Positions 53,899 to 64,000 of a stretch of 64,000 nucleotides of DNA are shown here, in pieces. A program made the position numbers and the translations under genes. Source of the stretch: Tetrapyrgos nigripes (taxonomy: Eukaryota; Basidiomycota; Agaricomycetes; Agaricales; Campanellaceae); NCBI GenBank assembly GCA_013368315.1, contig JAACJM010000028.1:558001-622000 (forward strand). Reading direction: 5' to 3'. The notes under the pieces are model-generated. The model saw only the letters and a program-made list of their open reading frames with translations. It had not been told where the DNA came from and did not search any database. Position 1 is the first letter of the stretch, and each line of letters begins with the position of its first letter.

Positions 53899-55313
53899 AT
53901 GGCTAGGCCGGCTTTCTCTGTCCTCACTAATCTCCTCGTACCCGACATCCTGCTCGCTACAGTGCTCGCCTCAGGCGAACTCAGTCTTCCTTTCCGCTTT
54001 GCTTTCTATGTCGTTGCTGCCTATGTCTGTGTAGCTGGCCTCTTTTTCGCCACCTCGGACAAGATGAGCGACTACTCGATGGGCTCTGCTCTGGGTGGCC
54101 AGTTCTTCACTGCCTTGCATCTACTTTTGTTGGCATGGTAGCCCACTTCACAATACAAGCACCAGAGTGAGACCAGCGATGGGTCCGAAAAAAACACGTC
54201 CTTTTTGAAAGAGGTTGTTCTTGTCCGTTTGTATCATTCATTCACCGCGAGGTATTGGCTGGAATTATCAGGTACGCTCCTCAACTTACTGTTGTCTATA
54301 TCTCGGAGACCCATTTCCCACTTTTCTAAAATCTTCAGGTGTCAAACCTTCCGTCGCCTCCATCCCATGGCATCGAAAAGTGGACGTTTGTCCGGTCTCG
54401 AATCTTCCGAGCTGCGTGCTACTTCTTGCTCATGGACGCTGCACAGACTTATATTCATATGAATCCTTTGCTCACCAAACCTTCTGAAAATGCAAGCATT
54501 GATTCGCAAGGCTGGCTATGGCAATCAGTCAATGGAGCCACATGAATGATGACACCGTATGCGGGCGTCAGTATGCAATACTACTTGATGGCCGCAGGCA
54601 GTGTAGCGCTGGGCCTATGGGAAGTGGAGAGATGCGTATACAGTGCGAAATTTCTGGGGGTACGTAGTAGACCAATCATTTTAGATCTTCTATAGAGACT
54701 AGTACTAAACGTTCACTTCCTTGCACAGGAAACTATGGCATCAAATGATGAGAGGAGTCAGTATCACAACCTTTGCCTTACCTCGTAGTTTGCTGACCCT
54801 CTGGTTATGGCAGTACATCTCTTCAACCGGAAAGCTTGTTACACGGCACATGGGATTTAGCTCTGGTACTTGGCAATCCTCGTACACTCAGCTCTATGTC
54901 GGCTTTCTCGTTTCTGCTGTGATACATTGCTTTGTGAATGTGATGAGGCTCGGATAGGAGTATATTGGAGCATCATTTCCGTTCTTTGTATCTCAAGCTC
55001 TGGCCATCGTTTCTGCTGTGATACATTGCTTTGTGGATGTCATGAGGCTCGGATGGGAGTATATTGGAGCATCGTTTCCGTTCTTTGTATCTCAAGCTCT
55101 GGCCATTACTTTCGAGGATGTTATCGTTCACCTCACTCGGCCCTTGGAACTTCGCCTTATTTTGGGAGAATCGTTGGGTATACCTGGGTGTGGTTCTTTT
55201 TGACACTGTCTTTGCCATGGTACATTGATTGGGCAGTTCGTGCTGGCCTGGGGCAATGTGAACTGTTGCCCGTTTCTCCGATACGCCTTCTCTTACAGAC
55301 TGTCAATTCCTAG
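53899..55313 (+). pseudogene. Wax-synthase-like membrane O-acyltransferase, disrupted
   Basis: Multi-pass membrane protein of the wax synthase family, which in basidiomycetes includes terpenoid acetyltransferases. Pieces in order are FSVLTNLLVPDILLATVLAS, DYSMGSALGGQFFTALHLLL, then after a splice LKEVVLVRLY, TPRGIGWNYQV-like sequence, FVRSRIFRAACYFLLMDAAQ, RKLWHQMMRGVSITTFALPR, SYTQLYVGFLVSAVIHCFV and, near the end, FGRIVGYTWVWFFLTLSLPW. Two lesions are visible. A TAG lies inside the first copy of a 99-bp tandem duplication (near 54955), and a 1-base frame change occurs near 55150 between HLTRPLELR and YFGRIVGYTW. Unless unusual splicing removes both, the protein would be truncated. Confidence 0.7.
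54910..55107 (+). repeat. In-frame 99-bp tandem duplication inside the wax-synthase-like gene
   Basis: A 99-bp unit (33 codons) starting GTTTCTGCTGTGATACATTG is present twice, back to back, at 54910-55008 and 55009-55107, with only a few substitutions. Both copies read VSAVIHCFV-VMRLG-EYIGA and onward. At the position that is TGG (Trp) in the second copy, the first copy has TAG (stop). Confidence 0.92.
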
Positions 55314-55427
55314 TGGATTTATGATGCATTGTACAACGAAGTTTACGCAATTCTTGACTATAGACTTTAGAACATCAGTAAAGTTAGAGAATTTTTTTGA
55401 ATGCACCGTATACATGAGACCAAGACT

Positions 55428-57158
55428 TTACGACGACTCATCGGAATCATCCTCACCACAAGAATACACTTCATGCAAATACCCATACTGATCTACCTTA
55501 CCTAGAATAACCTCTCCAGGAAATTGTAAATCCACCCCTTGCTCCGATTTTACTCGTTCAACCCATTCTTCCGCCATCCACCACCTCTGTTTCGTCTTTA
55601 CCACTCTTTTTTGAATTTTCTGCCCATTAGCATCAGTCGAGTCTTCGTTCTCTAACCTGAAAAATTGCCATCCATTATTTCCCTCGCTGTCTATGATATG
55701 TTGTTTCCAGTAACAATGAGTGAGGTTTAGGCAGACGTTGGCGATGTCCTGCGTTGCGGCGTAGCGTCGGTGTAAGCAACGGTTGTACCATACGTGATCG
55801 TGATCTTCTTCAAGCTCGTCATTGCTCTCGCACTCGAGGTCAAGAGCCAAAAAGAGATACCGGAGATTTTTGAGTTTCGATAGAGGCTTGAGGATTCCTG
55901 GCTGAGAATCAAGAATCAAGAAAAGTCAGGGTTTCGACTCGACAGGGTGGACAGTGGAGATTGGATGGATACAACGAAACATTGAACGGAACTTTACTCA
56001 CCGTGTATCTAACCATGTCATGATAATACCTATTCGGCTCCAAAATCAGATTCAATCTCTCGAGATTCGGAAACGTAGTCGCAATAGCATCGAGAGTCCC
56101 GACGATATCATTCCCCATCGGACTTTGTTTATCTACGTCGATAGTCAACTTCAGCTTTCTCAACTTCTTCCAGGCCTGCTCATCCTTGCCTTTGTCCTCG
56201 ACCTGATCCTGACTCTGAACCTTGTTATCATCCCGGCCGTCACCTTCACCCTCATCTTCATTCTCGTCTTCGTTCCCGTCCCCATTTTTCTTCTCACTAC
56301 CATCAACTTGCTCATCCTCATCACTGTCCTCATTTCCAACTCCCTCATCACCCAACATCCGGATATCAAACCCTTCCTTCGCAGCCAAATTCCCCGAAAA
56401 ATCCAGCTTCAAACTCTGCAGCGTATGTCGAGAAGTCTTGATAAACCTTGCCATCTCTCGACAAGCAGTTGGAGAAGACTGGGGTGATTTTCGAGACGAA
56501 CTGGTCCATTTAATATGGAGGGTTTCAAGGCCGGAGATAACATCATGTTTGGGATAGCGGAAGCTGGTATACCAAGAAACCTCGTCGAGTATGAGAACAC
56601 GAATCGGAGGTGATACGATACCGGCTTTCTTTGGGAATTCGTGCATGTATGTCAACATCCAGAGAACGATTTGCATAGGGAATGGTCCGGGTCTCGAGTA
56701 TGATTCTCCAGTGAGTTTAAGGGTATGGGATCGTTGGCAGAATATGAGGAATATGTACAAGTGCGTGAGGGTAGCATTAGCCGCGTCCTGTAGCTCAACG
56801 GCATTTGAGGATCGGACATTCATGGGACCTAGAGCTCCGACATGCAGATGTATCTTCCTGCAAAAGGAATGTCGATGACAATCAGTCTTCATCTAAGACG
56901 CTGATCAAGTACATACCTAATTGCAGTCAGTAGTGGCGCCGTAAGCTCCTTCGGATATAGACTCTGAACCGTAGAATCCTCACGATCCTTGATTAAAAAA
57001 TATCTCTGCGCGATGGCCAATCGAGCAGTGAGCGCAGCTGCACGACATCTAGAGTCAAGCACGGCAAAAGAACCCCAGGTGTTGCCGTTTGACCACTCTC
57101 GGTCGATGCAGGTGGCAATTTTGAGGAGAATGTCCTCTGGGAGGTCGGAGAAATGCAT
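55428..57158 (-). CDS. F-box-like protein with acidic insert
   Basis: The N-terminus MHFSDLPEDILLKIATCIDR is a clear F-box start, expected to bind Skp1 in an SCF ubiquitin ligase. The exons run 57158 to about 56919, about 56861-56000 and about 55900-55428. Leucine-rich beta-strand-like segments follow (ALGPMNVRSSNAVEL, SHTLKLTGES, ISGLETLHIKW, TLQSLKLDFSG, KKLRKLKLTID, FPNLERLNLILEPN, LKNLRYLFLALDLEC), as in F-box/LRR adaptor proteins. An acidic low-complexity block (GNEDENEDEGEGDGRDDN) interrupts the repeats. The target is unknown. Large lineage-specific F-box families are common in Agaricomycetes. Confidence 0.75.
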
Positions 57159-58247
57159 GGATGTGCGGTGTGGTGAGAGTTGTTGGTGGTACGAAGAGAA
57201 AATAGAAGAAGGTCATCTGACGCGGTGAATCCAACTTAAAGTTAAACGTTAAACTTTAAGTTATGGCACGCGACGCGTATGCTTGTCGTTGTTTGCCGTA
57301 AGCTTTACTAGTACTGCTGACAAGGACGAGCTTGAGCTTGAGCCTCTTGAGCCTTGAGGACACCAGCCTCCAGTATTCCAGACAGAAGAAATCGAACTGC
57401 TACTACTGCTGCGAGAAGCCAGAAGATATTCCGATGCTCTCTGAGCATGTCGGATTGTGGACAGAGTCGGGCATACATATTACAAAAGTTGCGCGATGAC
57501 GAGGCTCACGTTGGAAGCTCCTGATACCTCCTATTCTCCTTGTGTTCGGATCCTCCTCCTCCTCCTCATCATCGGCACCGCATTTAACGTCAACGTTCAC
57601 CTCTGCGGCTTGACTCGGTTCTTCACAACTTCATTGGTACAGCTTTGGAAGATATACGTTTGTCTTTCAGGGTTTCAGAAATCAGATTTCGGAATCATAA
57701 CTTGGAGCTTGAAGCCAGGTATCGTAACCTAGTACGTTGCCAAATCTTCGGCTTGCTCAAGCTTCTGACTTTCTATTACGTTTGGCACGCCCGAAGACCT
57801 GCCTCAGCTCTCTTGATTCTTTCTTCCTTCCTCCATCATCCTTACTTTATCGGTTCTTCTGTTCCATCGTCATCGTCCTTCCCTCTTCCCACCATCCAGT
57901 TGTTTTTGAAGCTTCTTCCGGCTGTTTAATCTTCGCTGTTGGCGTTATTTGCAGTCAGTGTCTCACCTCTTCACCTCTTCCGAGGACCGTCACCGCAGCG
58001 CTCTCTTCACCTGCTATACCCAAGTATCCATCTCCAAGCATATCCACTGCAGACTGCAGCAGCTCTTGTAAGTCCAAGTTGTCTTTTCCTTTGCCACTGT
58101 CTCCGTTTCTGTGTTCCTGCCAATTCTCGGCTGATCTGGCCCTTTCCTTATTCATATTTAGTACAGGAACCCCAGATAGTGACGACGTCCATACACCGAT
58201 AGCGACAATACTAGTAGAAACATCGTTGTTGACAAAAATACCACAAA
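57159..58247. other. Intergenic stretch upstream of F-box and tetraspanin genes
   Basis: Divergent promoter region of about 1.1 kb. It contains a near-palindrome TTAAAGTTAAACGTTAAACTTTAA (57235-57258). The pyrimidine-rich plus-strand tract 57800-58150 is probably the leader of the tetraspanin gene. No separate gene is supported. Confidence 0.45.
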
Positions 58248-60294
58248 ATGACCGGTACCAACACGAACGCTAATGCCAACGCCAGCGTTACCAATCCTAA
58301 TCCCAACTCCACATCCCAAACCCATGGCCACTCCTCATCGAACCCAATATCCCAACCCACATCCCCGGCATCCCTAACTTTCCCGACATCACCACTCTCC
58401 TCATCCGCTCTATCAACCATTTCGGCTTTAGTTCCGGACCCAGAATCTGGTACGAGCTCAGCGAGACCAAGGCCTCCTAAAAACAATAATATGGCGTCTG
58501 CCTCCGGCTCCAGAGTCTCCCTAGCAATCAACTACATCCCGCAAAAGTTTCCTCACCCGCTCGGGATTGCAGGTGCAGTTGCAGGAGTGGATAGGAGGGA
58601 TGAGAGGAGGAGTAGTCGAGCGACGATTACGACTCAGGCGAGTGCGGCTGCTAGTAGTAGAGTGAAGAGGACATCAACCGCGACAGCGGCGTCAGCGTCG
58701 GCTTATACGAATATGAACACGAATCTGAATACTCCCGAGTTTTCGCCTCCACAGTTAAGGATGCCGATGGCTACGAGTGGGACTGGGTCGGGGAGTGGCT
58801 TGGGAGGAGGGTCTGGATTTGGGTTGGCGCTGGGGCAAGGCCAAAGGGTCTCGTGGTTTGATCAGAGCCAAACCCACAGCCGAAGTCATAGCCAAAGTCA
58901 AAATCCTGAGCTTGGCGGGGATGAGGTTACTGAAGTAGCTGTCGAAGAGTCTACGCCCAGACCACAGCCAAGACATGCGCCTGCTCAGGGGTCTGGTTAC
59001 GTCAATCCCGCAGCGAGGATGTCAATGGGCAAGAGACTATCCATGGCTGTCTCCGCGTCGTTTGGGGGTCTACGTTTTAGGTCTACCGCGGCAAAAAACG
59101 AATCCGGACACGGTTCCAAGATGATAGGCCTCAAAAGAGGCGGAGGCGTCGAAGCGTTCGGTACCAACCCACGAGTGAATTATGAGAAGAGGATTGCAGA
59201 TGTTGGGGATGAGGATTATGATGGAGTTATGCATATGGGGGTTATGGACGAAGCTGGACCCTCAGGCTCTAGTCCAACTCTTGGGGACGACGTGGACGTT
59301 AGAGATGGGGAGGTAGATGTCAGGGGTATAAGGAAAACGGCATCGAAGAGAAAGATGAAGTGGAATCGGTTCAAGGTGGTGTTGTTTTGTACGAATACGT
59401 TGGTGAGTGGCACCGTTTCTTCTTGGCTGGCGCTATCTCTTTCCTTTCTTTTCTCTTCGTACTGACGCTTATCCAGCTAATCCTCTGGTCAATCCTCGGC
59501 TTCATCTTCCTCCTCCTCGTTGTCTTTGACCTATTCCCCTCCTCACTCCAAGATACCGGCACCCTCGACTACGGGCACGGACACGCCTCCATTCTCCTCA
59601 TCGGCAACCACACCGAACTCGCCTTTTCCTTCCTCGCTGTCTCTTTCGGGTTATTCACCTCTTTAATCGGATATACGGGAATCCTCCTAAACAATCGATC
59701 TTTTCTCGCTGTTTACACGTTCTTGACGTGGGTGACGTTTGCGTTTTTAGTTGTCCCTGGATACGTCACCTATAAGAAGAGGGAGTTTAATTTGGAGGGA
59801 AAGGTTGACGGGGAGTGGTCTCACTTTGGGAGGGACGGGTCGGTCGGGTTTGAGAGATTGGATGGGTTAGATGCTCGTCGACGCATACAAAACGCGTTGG
59901 GATGTTGTGGATGGTTCTCGCCCTACGTCGAAGCCACCATAACCCAAACCTGCTATTCGCGCTCGACTCTACCAGGGTGTAAACTCCCGTATATGGATTT
60001 TCAACGAGGCGTCTTAAAACGTTTCTACATGTCATCATTCCTCCTCGTCCCGGTACAAATTGTAGTAATGGTCGTGGGGTTGTTGTGTTCTAATCATGTA
60101 ACGTGGAGGTTTGGGAAGGGGATGATGCCTGAAGCGTATAGGATGGATGGGGGACTTGGGGGATGTTGGCTGGGAAGATGAGGGGCAGGATGGGGGCGGG
60201 GTTGAGTGGGGAGCCGTATCGTGACGATGACGCACCGATCGGACTCGGAGAAGGCGCTGGAGGGGAGTTGAGGCTGAAGGATGTTCATAAGTAG
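58248..60294 (+). CDS. Tsp2-type tetraspanin with long N-terminal tail
   Basis: Basidiomycete tetraspanin, a four-helix membrane protein. Residues 1 to about 380 are a disordered Ser/Thr/Asn-rich cytoplasmic tail (TNTNANANASVTNPNPNST). After the first helix start FKVVLFCTNTL, an intron (about 59401-59475) leads into LILWSILGFIFLLLVVFDLF. Then come helices 2 and 3 (LAFSFLAVSFGLFTSLIGYT, VYTFLTWVTFAFLVVPGYVT). The large loop carries the tetraspanin signature NALGCCGWFSPY (CCG motif) with partner cysteines QTCYS and PGCKLP. Helix 4 is FLLVPVQIVVMVVGLLC. As read, the frame stops at 60181; one missing G in TTGGGGGATG (near 60161) would restore a longer, charged tail ending LRLKDVHK at 60294. The break is a sequencing slip or a real tail truncation. 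Confidence 0.85.
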
Positions 60295-60856
60295 TGGTGA
60301 GGGTGAAGGTGATGATGATAGTGGTGAGATGGTGCAAGGGCGCCGAAGTTGATGAGAGAAGGTGGCGGGTTTTAGCCTAGGAGCAGAACATTCACTCCAG
60401 CTGACTCACGCTCACTTTTTCTTCTTTTCGTCTTTCTTTCTTCAAAGTTATACGTACACGAATGGGGATATGTCTGATTTTTTGATCTTGAGCTCTTGGT
60501 TATCCATAAATGAGTATTTATAACACCGTACGCGTACGGTCTTGGAGACTAAGTGCTGAGTACTTTATCACGGGAGTACGTGGGAGTACGTCCGCCATAT
60601 ACTAGTACTACTTTGATGGCCTACATAACTCAAGGAAATGTCATTCAAGTCACTGCCGTTGATTCATATTTCAGGTAGTCTGAACAAGGGGGTCCGAAAA
60701 AAAAAATTAACAACCGGGGGTCGGAAAAAAAATTTAGTGCCTTGGTCGAGGAACCTACCTACCTTACCTTCTATATAAGGTAAGTTCACACGAGTTTACC
60801 TGCCAAATATAGTATGTGCACATGACCTCAAGTCTCGTGCTTTGCCGGACAGTCAG
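60295..60856. other. Intergenic stretch
   Basis: About 560 bases between the tetraspanin gene and the transposon end. It holds two related A-rich units, GGGGGTCCGAAAAAAAA (60689) and GGGGGTCGGAAAAAAAA (60716). No gene is supported. Confidence 0.5.
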
Positions 60857-61056
60857 TAGTGTTGGGGAAAAAACTTGAGTTATTTACCAAAGCACTTTTT
60901 TACCGGTAATTTACGGGTAAATTACTGGTCAATAAGATGGCCTTCAGAAGAGGGAGTAATTTACCAAGGGCCAAGTAGTCACGTGTAGTACCTTTCCAAG
61001 AATCTGAAAATTTTTTCAATGAGCCGTCGTCGTGTAACACAGACTCCTACAACTGA

Positions 61057-63147
61057 ATGGAGCCCACCCACGGGGTCATCAAGCTACCAGATGAGCCCAG
61101 TCACCATACCGATACTCTCACCATTCCTGAAGAATTTCTTCCTATACTGCTTCTCCCTCCAAGCTGCTCTATCATCGACCTCACAAACTTTACAATACCT
61201 GCTGTGGACAATCCAGACACTCCGGCACTCGATCCATCTCATTTCACATCTGGCGCCACACTACTTAATACGCCACCTACCGTCAGAATTCTACGCTCAC
61301 AGCCGGTCCCTTCTCTTACCGAAATCCATGTGCTCATTTCACTGGTACCAGGTGCCGTTGCTCAGGGACATCATTGCCTAAAGCGGCAGATGCATAGCAC
61401 CCTGACATTGACGCAAGTGCCATCCCAGATGAATCTTCCTCTATGGGTCCTTAGCTATTGGGAGATAGTTCACGATCTTTGGATCCATAAGAAGACATGG
61501 ACTATGGTACAGGACTGGCTGAAAAATAATGGGTGGTATGCAAGCATCTACAGCACACTTAGCCCGGTTTGCTGGAAGCAAGACCTTCCCAATGAGTCAG
61601 GAACAACCTTCGACCTTGCCAAATTCCTAAGCGACTCATGGCTTGGCGATGTACAGGTTGCACAAATGGTGGTCCAACTACACTCACAGAAGATGGACGA
61701 TGGAATATGGTTGATGAATAATTATTGGAGCAATAAACTGGTGGTGGGATATCATAAGCAGGAGCAGATATTGGTGAAGACTGGGGACGCACTGAAGGAA
61801 GGATCTATCAAGGCAATAGCCTTTCCGGTCTTTATCCGATTGGGTACCTCTGTAGAGCTGCCTTCCGAAGAGGCTCGTGGTAATCACTGGGTTGCAGTCG
61901 TGGTTGATGTTGCTGGCAGGAGCATTCTGTACGGGGACTCCATGCAGCATCCTGCTCCAAATGAATTGATTAGTGCTATTCAATGGTGGCTCTCGGACTG
62001 GGGAACAGTCTCTGACAACTTCAAGGTTGACAACTTGCCTTGCGGGAGGCAGACCGACAATGAGTCTTGCGCTCTCTATGCCATTAATACCCTTGCCGGT
62101 TATGTCACCCCACTGGACTTCCTCATTTACAATAAGAAATTTTCGCCAAACAAAACACGCTATCAGACATTCCAAACGTTAGTCAAGTACTTCAATGATA
62201 CAGTGAGTACTGGTTTTGACTCACAAAAGACCCTGTGTTGATGTCCTCCAACCTCCAAGAACACGGATATTGAACCAGCGGTACCAGAAACAACGACTAC
62301 CACTACAGATCCAATCCCTATACATCCCTTCTTCGCCCCAAAGTCTCGAAAAGCACCTAAAACAGCACGGTCTGAAACAAAGCGAAAACGAGAGGAGATG
62401 GTTAATGTTGGTGTAAAAATCCGAAAAACAGCTGAAAACAATGATAGAAGTGATGAGGACAGTAGTGATGATGAAGACTCTGGAGATGAACCAATGGGCG
62501 ACGAAGAGGACACACCTAGAAGGGAAATAGTGCTGCTTCCTGTTAACGGGACCTGCAGCACTGGTGCACCACGAAAAGCCATTCTCAATAAATTGTTGCT
62601 GCGCTGCCGATACAGTAACGATCCTACGACTCGTTCGCGGTACAAATGTGTTGGAGAAGGCTGCATCAAAGTCCACTCCAATCGAAGTCAGCAGCAAGCC
62701 CTCAAGCACGCTATCCAATGCCCTTTGATTTCACCAGATCTAAAAGTGGAAGTACAGCGTATTATGGTGGATAGGGCACCATCGTCAGTGGTGGAAAAAT
62801 TGCAGACAGAGAGGAACACACCAGCAGCCAACGAACCCGCAATGAAAACTGGGACTTTGGATAGGGAAGTAAGACTGGGAAGGAAGGAACGGTTGATAAA
62901 GCGGAAGGCAGTCCTTGATTTAGGAGTAACGAAGCTCTTCTGTGTTGGAAATTTTGCAGGACTTGTTGCCGACTTGCCAGTATGGAGAGAGTTGTGGATG
63001 GATGCTGCACCGGATTACACTCCTCCCACCCGTAACATGCTCCTCGATGATCTCATCCCTTCCGAAGCAGCGAAAATCATCAGTAACAACACTGCACTCC
63101 TGAAGAAAGAACGAAACCTCACTATATCATTTGATGGGGGTACCTGA
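61057..63147 (+). CDS. Ulp1-family SUMO-protease-like domain fused to hAT transposase N-terminal half
   Basis: Exon 1 (61057-62202) starts MEPTHGVIKLPDEP and carries a C48-type cysteine protease domain: H277 in RGNHWVAVVVD, D294 in SILYGDSM, Q332 in CGRQTDNE and C338 in ESCALYAI. The spacings H-D of 17 and Q-C of 6 are those of yeast Ulp1. A 57-bp intron with GTGAGT donor (62203-62259), phase 0, joins it to NTDIEPAVPE and a basic stretch ARSETKRKREE (likely nuclear signal). Next are an acidic block, a CX4C...HX3C zinc finger (YKCVGEGC to LKHAIQC), and the hAT/DUF659 region LFCVGNFAGLVADLPVW, PDYTPPTRNMLL and LTISFDGGT, whose Asp may be the first catalytic acid. The joined frame is 677 codons long before a TGA at 63145. 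Without the intron the protease would end at 62241. Confidence 0.8.
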
Positions 63148-64000
63148 CACTGCAAGTCACACTGGACTGTCCATATTTCAGAGCAAAATTGAAGTGTGCA
63201 CTTGATGGAAGTCAACAATGCTACCAACAAGAGACACACAAAGGAATGGGTGCAGGATTTGGCCTTGAGAGTGAGTTGTGCTCGCTGAGCTGGCAAGTTC
63301 TGTATTGCTAATGTAATCATCAGTGGATGCGTGAAATTGGAGAAACACAGTTCTGTGCTGTAGTCTCTGATAGCACTGGAAACACACTCAGTGCTCGTTT
63401 GCTGCTAGCCAACGCAATACTGACACTCTTGGCATTGGCTGATATCTGCCACCACTGCAACAATACTTCAAAAGATATCGTTAAAATTGCATACTTTGCA
63501 AAAGTACGTACCAGCAACTATGTCCCATTTCTTTACTTATGACGATTATAGGCTGTCAAAGTTGTGAGGGCCACTACAGAAATTTCATCAATCTAATCAT
63601 GCCAGCTTTCTTCTTGACTGCGCAAACGAGGCCCAACTCCAAAAAGTACGAGGTTTGGAAGCCATAGGGAAGACTCGTTTCTTGACTGTAACTTTGTCTG
63701 CATTGTCCGTTCAGCACAATTCACCAATAATCAGAATAGTTGTTGAAAGTGATGAAAGCTTACAGGACTGGGTAAAATTCTATTCTCCATACAGTGTCAT
63801 CAATACTAACATTTTTGTGCAGGAATATGCATCTATCTTCCAGAGTTCTCTGACAAGGGCATCACAAGATTTTGAGTTCGTTCTCAAACATCTCATTGAC
63901 ATTGGAATGCCTTTGGCCAGGGCATTGGCATGTCTAGAGGCTAACGATGCAGATCCTGCTGATGTCTTCCTTTATTGGCACGCTCTCATCTTTGAGATTG
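63148..64000 (+). pseudogene. hAT transposase catalytic core, interrupted, incomplete at window edge
   Basis: The same frame continues past the TGA: SHWTVHISEQN, a second TGA at 63190-63192, SVHLMEVNNATNKRHTKEWV, and after a 53-bp intron (63271-63323) WMREIGETQFCAVVSDSTGN (second acidic catalytic position), LADICHHCNNTSKDIV (the CxxH block of hAT). After another intron the frame shifts by one base near 63585 before FHQSNHASFLLDC, GLEAIGKTRF and, past a further intron, EYASIFQSSLTRASQDFEFV. The third catalytic glutamate and the dimerisation domain lie beyond 64000. Both TGAs could derive from CGA codons by C-to-T change. This copy is very likely dead. Confidence 0.75.

Larger units (their letters stand above)
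60857..64000 (+). mobile_element. hAT-type DNA transposon encoding a Ulp1-transposase fusion (runs off the window)
   Basis: The left end is placed at TAGTGTTGGGGAAAA (60857), which fits the hAT end consensus YARNG and resembles ends of other hAT elements. Behind it is an array of TTACC/GTAAAT motifs, including the perfect palindrome TTACCGGTAA and the inverted pair GTAATTTAC / GTAAATTAC (about 60899-60928), then GTAATTTACC again at 60956. These look like transposase-binding sites. The coding part begins at 61057. The right end, and with it the target duplication, lies beyond the window, so the left border is inferred, not proven. Confidence 0.7.

Noticed and set aside
12183..55313. A secondary-metabolite gene cluster (P450, dehydrogenases, transporter, wax-synthase-like acyltransferase)
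   Set aside because: The genes are spread over 43 kb among unrelated genes, no backbone synthase is present, and the acyltransferase is broken.
55954..56557. Long plus-strand frames of 177 and 111 codons
   Set aside because: They are antisense to the acidic insert of the F-box protein; GAT/GAG repeats read as Ser/Pro/Leu-rich frames on the other strand.

Overview
This 64 kb window is nuclear DNA of a filamentous basidiomycete, most likely an Agaricomycete. Genes are compact and cut by many short GT-AG introns of about 50-60 bp. Several products belong to groups typical of these fungi: copper radical oxidase, NCS1 transporter, Tsp2-type tetraspanin, TOK-type potassium channel, Clr2-like silencing factor and wax-synthase-like protein. 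Exon joins were worked out by eye from splice signals and reading frame, so individual borders may be off by a few bases.

Bases 1-19,000 are mostly transposon territory. A decayed Ty3/gypsy retrotransposon lies on the minus strand (gag near 10,700 down to RNase H near 1,980). It was invaded twice by a 1.6 kb non-coding element (family A), and the copy in the polymerase was itself invaded by a shortened relative. One real gene, a PIG3-like quinone oxidoreductase (12,183-13,719), sits between three miniature inverted-repeat elements with clear target-site duplications. From 19.5 to 30 kb the genes are a cytochrome P450, a Clr2-like heterochromatin factor and a large single-pass membrane protein.

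From 31 to 36 kb there is a tandem family of secreted, GPI-anchor-type proteins with an HExxH metal-binding motif. One copy looks intact, the second has a frameshift, and the third is a short relic beside a 1.2 kb inverted-repeat element. From 36 to 60 kb the DNA is gene-dense: an alpha/beta hydrolase, a nucleobase transporter, an unknown gene, a TOK potassium channel, two tandem short-chain dehydrogenases, a copper radical oxidase, a broken wax-synthase-like gene, an F-box protein and a tetraspanin.

The right edge (60,857 to the window end) holds the most unusual object. It is a hAT-type transposon whose first gene encodes a Ulp1-family SUMO-protease-like domain with every catalytic residue in place. 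A phase-0 57-bp intron appears to splice it in frame to a zinc-finger hAT transposase, which suggests one protease-transposase fusion protein. The transposase part is interrupted by two in-frame TGA codons and a frameshift, so this copy is probably inactive.

No CRISPR array, rRNA gene or convincing tRNA gene was seen. The oxidoreductases are scattered and come without a polyketide, peptide or terpene synthase, so no metabolite cluster is claimed.
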